From Stutzerimonas stutzeri (GTDB lineage: Bacteria > Pseudomonadota > Gammaproteobacteria > Pseudomonadales > Pseudomonadaceae), in assembly GCF_024448895.1 (NCBI RefSeq), contig NZ_JAMOIC010000008.1, positions 124,001-188,000 on the forward strand: a stretch of 64,000 bases of DNA, given 5' to 3'. A program made the translations under genes and the position numbers. Below the pieces are notes generated by a model that did not search any database, was not told the DNA's origin, and saw only the letters and a list, made by a program, of their open reading frames with translations. Positions 62,577-64,000 of this stretch are shown here, one piece after another. Within the stretch, counting starts at the first letter, position 1. Each line of letters begins with the position of its first letter.

Positions 62577-62847
62577 TCGTGAATCCAGACTTCTACCCTT
62601 CCCTCACCGCCCACGAGCGCCCTCGCCGCTTTCATCCGCTGCGTGCGCTTCTGCACGACAGCCTGTGTTGTTTGAAGCCGAGCTGCGGGCCTATATGGTC
62701 AAGGATTTACTGCAGCAGATAGGCGGACCTGATGGGTTTTATCCCCAGGACCTGCGACTAAAGATGACGCTGTATGCCGCCGAGTCGCTGCTTGATGAGA
62801 TGGTGGTGCTGTATCGGCGAGCCGTATCTGGGGTGGCTGTAAGCTGA
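62569..62847 (+). CDS. Hypothetical protein downstream of the leader ORF
   Basis: A 92-residue protein starting at ATG 62569 with GGGAGGTGAGC before it. The first third is Pro/Ser/Arg-rich and probably disordered; the rest (RAYMVKDLLQQIGGPDGFYPQDLRLKMTLYAAESLLDEMVVLYRR) is a helical region. No family recognised. A strong hairpin follows its stop codon by three bases, which supports it being a real transcription unit. Confidence 0.55.
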   Translation: MADRESRLLPFPHRPRAPSPLSSAACASARQPVLFEAELRAYMVKDLLQQIGGPDGFYPQDLRLKMTLYAAESLLDEMVVLYRRAVSGVAVS

Positions 62848-62849
62848 GT

Positions 62850-62886
62850 TAGTTGGCAGGCCGCTGTAACAGCGGCCTGCCAACTA
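62850..62886. terminator. Long perfect hairpin after the 62569 gene
   Basis: A 17-bp perfect inverted repeat (62850-62866 with 62870-62886) with a 3-nt TAA loop. The tail GCGTTTCG is only weakly T-rich, so it may be a terminator or an mRNA-protecting hairpin. Such a perfect stem with a minimal loop could also extrude as a cruciform. Confidence 0.55.
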
Positions 62887-63041
62887 GCGTTTCGTTGCGG
62901 CTCGTTGGCTGGACTTCCAACACGCCTAATGTTGGCAGTTATGTTTGCTGTTCACGGACCGCTCGAGCTCTTCCTTCCTCCATGAGATGTGGCTACATGT
63001 AAAATACGGCCGCGTTACTTCGCAGCTCAAGCGAGATATTT

Positions 63042-63236
63042 GTGACCCTGACTGATGCGACGATCGCGCTTCTTCTTGCAGCCAAGCTCCACGGCACGGA
63101 TGCGGCTGTAAAGGCTACCGCCAAGCGTTGCTCCCAAGCCCTCCCCCGCAGCAAACGCGACCTCATGTTTACCGTGATGAACAGTCGCGAGCCTCTGAAG
63201 CTTGTTGGGCACATCGCTCAAAATTTGGACCAATAG
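63042..63236 (+). CDS. Possible small hypothetical protein
   Basis: A 64-residue frame starting at GTG 63042 (MTLTDATIALLLAAKLHGTD). Composition is protein-like and partly helical, but the ribosome site is weak and no family is recognised. The 200 bp on each side contain no other gene candidate. Confidence 0.3.
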   Translation: MTLTDATIALLLAAKLHGTDAAVKATAKRCSQALPRSKRDLMFTVMNSREPLKLVGHIAQNLDQ

Positions 63237-63324
63237 CGGCTTCGGTAGCAGTCGGCTGATCCGAAGTTTCGATTCAACTGCGCGTGGCGGAACACCACGC
63301 ACGGTTAAGGCAACGTTCGAATAT

Positions 63325-63353
63325 ATGAAAGGGCCGACCGCCTGACGGCCCTT
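63325..63353 (-). terminator. Intrinsic terminator of the DUF932 gene
   Basis: AAGGGCCG (63329-63336) pairs with CGGCCCTT (63346-63353) across 9 nt, and TTTCATATATT follows on the minus strand. It lies 12 bp past the DUF932 stop codon, in the correct place and direction. Confidence 0.6.
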
Positions 63354-63364
63354 CCAGGCGGACT

Positions 63365-64000
63365 TCAGGCTTTCAACTGGTGCAGCCCATCGGCCAGAAG
63401 CCACAGGGCACGGTTCAGGCGTAGGTCCTGGTCGATGCTTTGCACGGGGCGGGTACGCTGACGGCGTCCGCTATTGCCGCGCCCGACCAAACCGCCACGA
63501 ATGAGGTTTTCCTGGATGCGGTTGAACACGCTCCAGAGGTCGACTCGGTTATCGTCGACACGGCGAGCGGCTAGCACCTGCCGTTCGGTGATCGGCGCCG
63601 GCTTGGCGTGATCGCCATACTTGAGAGCCAGCGCGGCACGGGCGAAGACTTCGGCCTCGCCGCCATCCAGGGTGACAGCGCGCATGGCCTCGCGCGACAC
63701 CTGCGCCTGCTCGAAACCGTGCAGTACTTGGTAAGCGCCCTCTATCACCTGGGCGGCCACGTCGCCTTTACGCGGCACGCGCGCGTCCGCTACGGTGTCG
63801 CCGCAGACTAGGCCGTTCTGGCAGACGAAACGGAACATGCCGGCCATCATCTGGTAGCTGCTGGTGCCGTCGTGCGAATTCAGCAGGATGATTTCATTGG
63901 CCTCGCCTCGGGCATCAATCTGGCTGGCATGACGCAGGCGGATCATGTGCTTGGTGAAGTCGCGCCGGTCGTCCCGGCGCACCCGGGTCTGACACACCAT
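63365..64000 (-). CDS. DUF932 domain-containing protein, 3' part
   Basis: The frame is open to the window edge, so the start of the gene lies beyond 64000. The 211 residues present show the DUF932 signature (EIILLNSHDGTSSYQMMAGMFRFVCQNGLVCGD). These proteins are phage/plasmid/conjugative element accessory genes of unknown biochemical role, sometimes linked to antirestriction islands. A terminator follows it. Confidence 0.85.
   Translation of the reverse strand: MVCQTRVRRDDRRDFTKHMIRLRHASQIDARGEANEIILLNSHDGTSSYQMMAGMFRFVCQNGLVCGDTVADARVPRKGDVAAQVIEGAYQVLHGFEQAQVSREAMRAVTLDGGEAEVFARAALALKYGDHAKPAPITERQVLAARRVDDNRVDLWSVFNRIQENLIRGGLVGRGNSGRRQRTRPVQSIDQDLRLNRALWLLADGLHQLKA

Overview
The window is high-GC gammaproteobacterial DNA. 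The leu/isovalerate (liu) genes, folE-folX, an AcnB-type aconitase with an oadGAB sodium-pump operon, and the style of the catabolic genes fit Pseudomonas or the related Stutzerimonas group. This placement is inferred from gene content, not from a database search.

Region 1 (1-8200) is chromosomal metabolism. It holds the end of a methylcrotonyl-CoA carboxylase biotin subunit, HMG-CoA lyase, a thiolase, a TetR regulator, folE and folX (pterin synthesis), a DUF1329 secreted protein, a DUF1993 protein and a small exported protein. Region 2 (8200-23200) is a catabolic block for an unknown hydrophobic or hydroxylated carbon source. It contains a cytochrome P450 with its own 3Fe-4S-type ferredoxin, a phosphotransferase/acyl-CoA dehydrogenase pair resembling the 4-hydroxyacyl-CoA route, a double-domain CoA transferase, three SDRs, a VOC protein, and a Rieske oxygenase whose iron-sulfur and mononuclear iron sites lie in two separate polypeptides. 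The block is partly decayed: its MFS transporter has an in-frame stop and a frameshift, and a LysR gene is broken in all three frames. Region 3 (23200-31950) holds acnB and oadGAB, an orphan TtgR-like TetR gene and an MmyB-type regulator.

Region 4 (32091-38990) is a compact six-gene cluster: 5-aminolevulinate synthase, GNAT acetyltransferase, Gfo/Idh/MocA oxidoreductase, AsnB-type amidotransferase, MFS exporter and LysR regulator. Several of its genes are translationally coupled. It looks like a small biosynthetic cluster for an exported, aminolevulinate-derived compound that I cannot name.

Region 5 (39084-64000) is one part of an integrative conjugative element of the Tn4371-like trb family, nearly all on the minus strand. 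From high to low coordinate it holds DUF932 (partial), a small cargo and regulatory-RNA zone, a decayed radC, an orphan histidine kinase, DUF736, DUF2285, an AlpA-like protein, repA, three iterons, parA, a ribbon-helix-helix protein, DUF2840, traF, the relaxase, an entry-exclusion lipoprotein, traG, and trbB-C-D-E-J-L-F-G-I with DUF2274. Neither the integrase nor the attachment sites are visible. The most unusual features are the split Rieske pair, the aminolevulinate cluster, and a structured leader at 62245-62480 in which two duplicated segments compete for one complement and the second overlaps a Shine-Dalgarno sequence.
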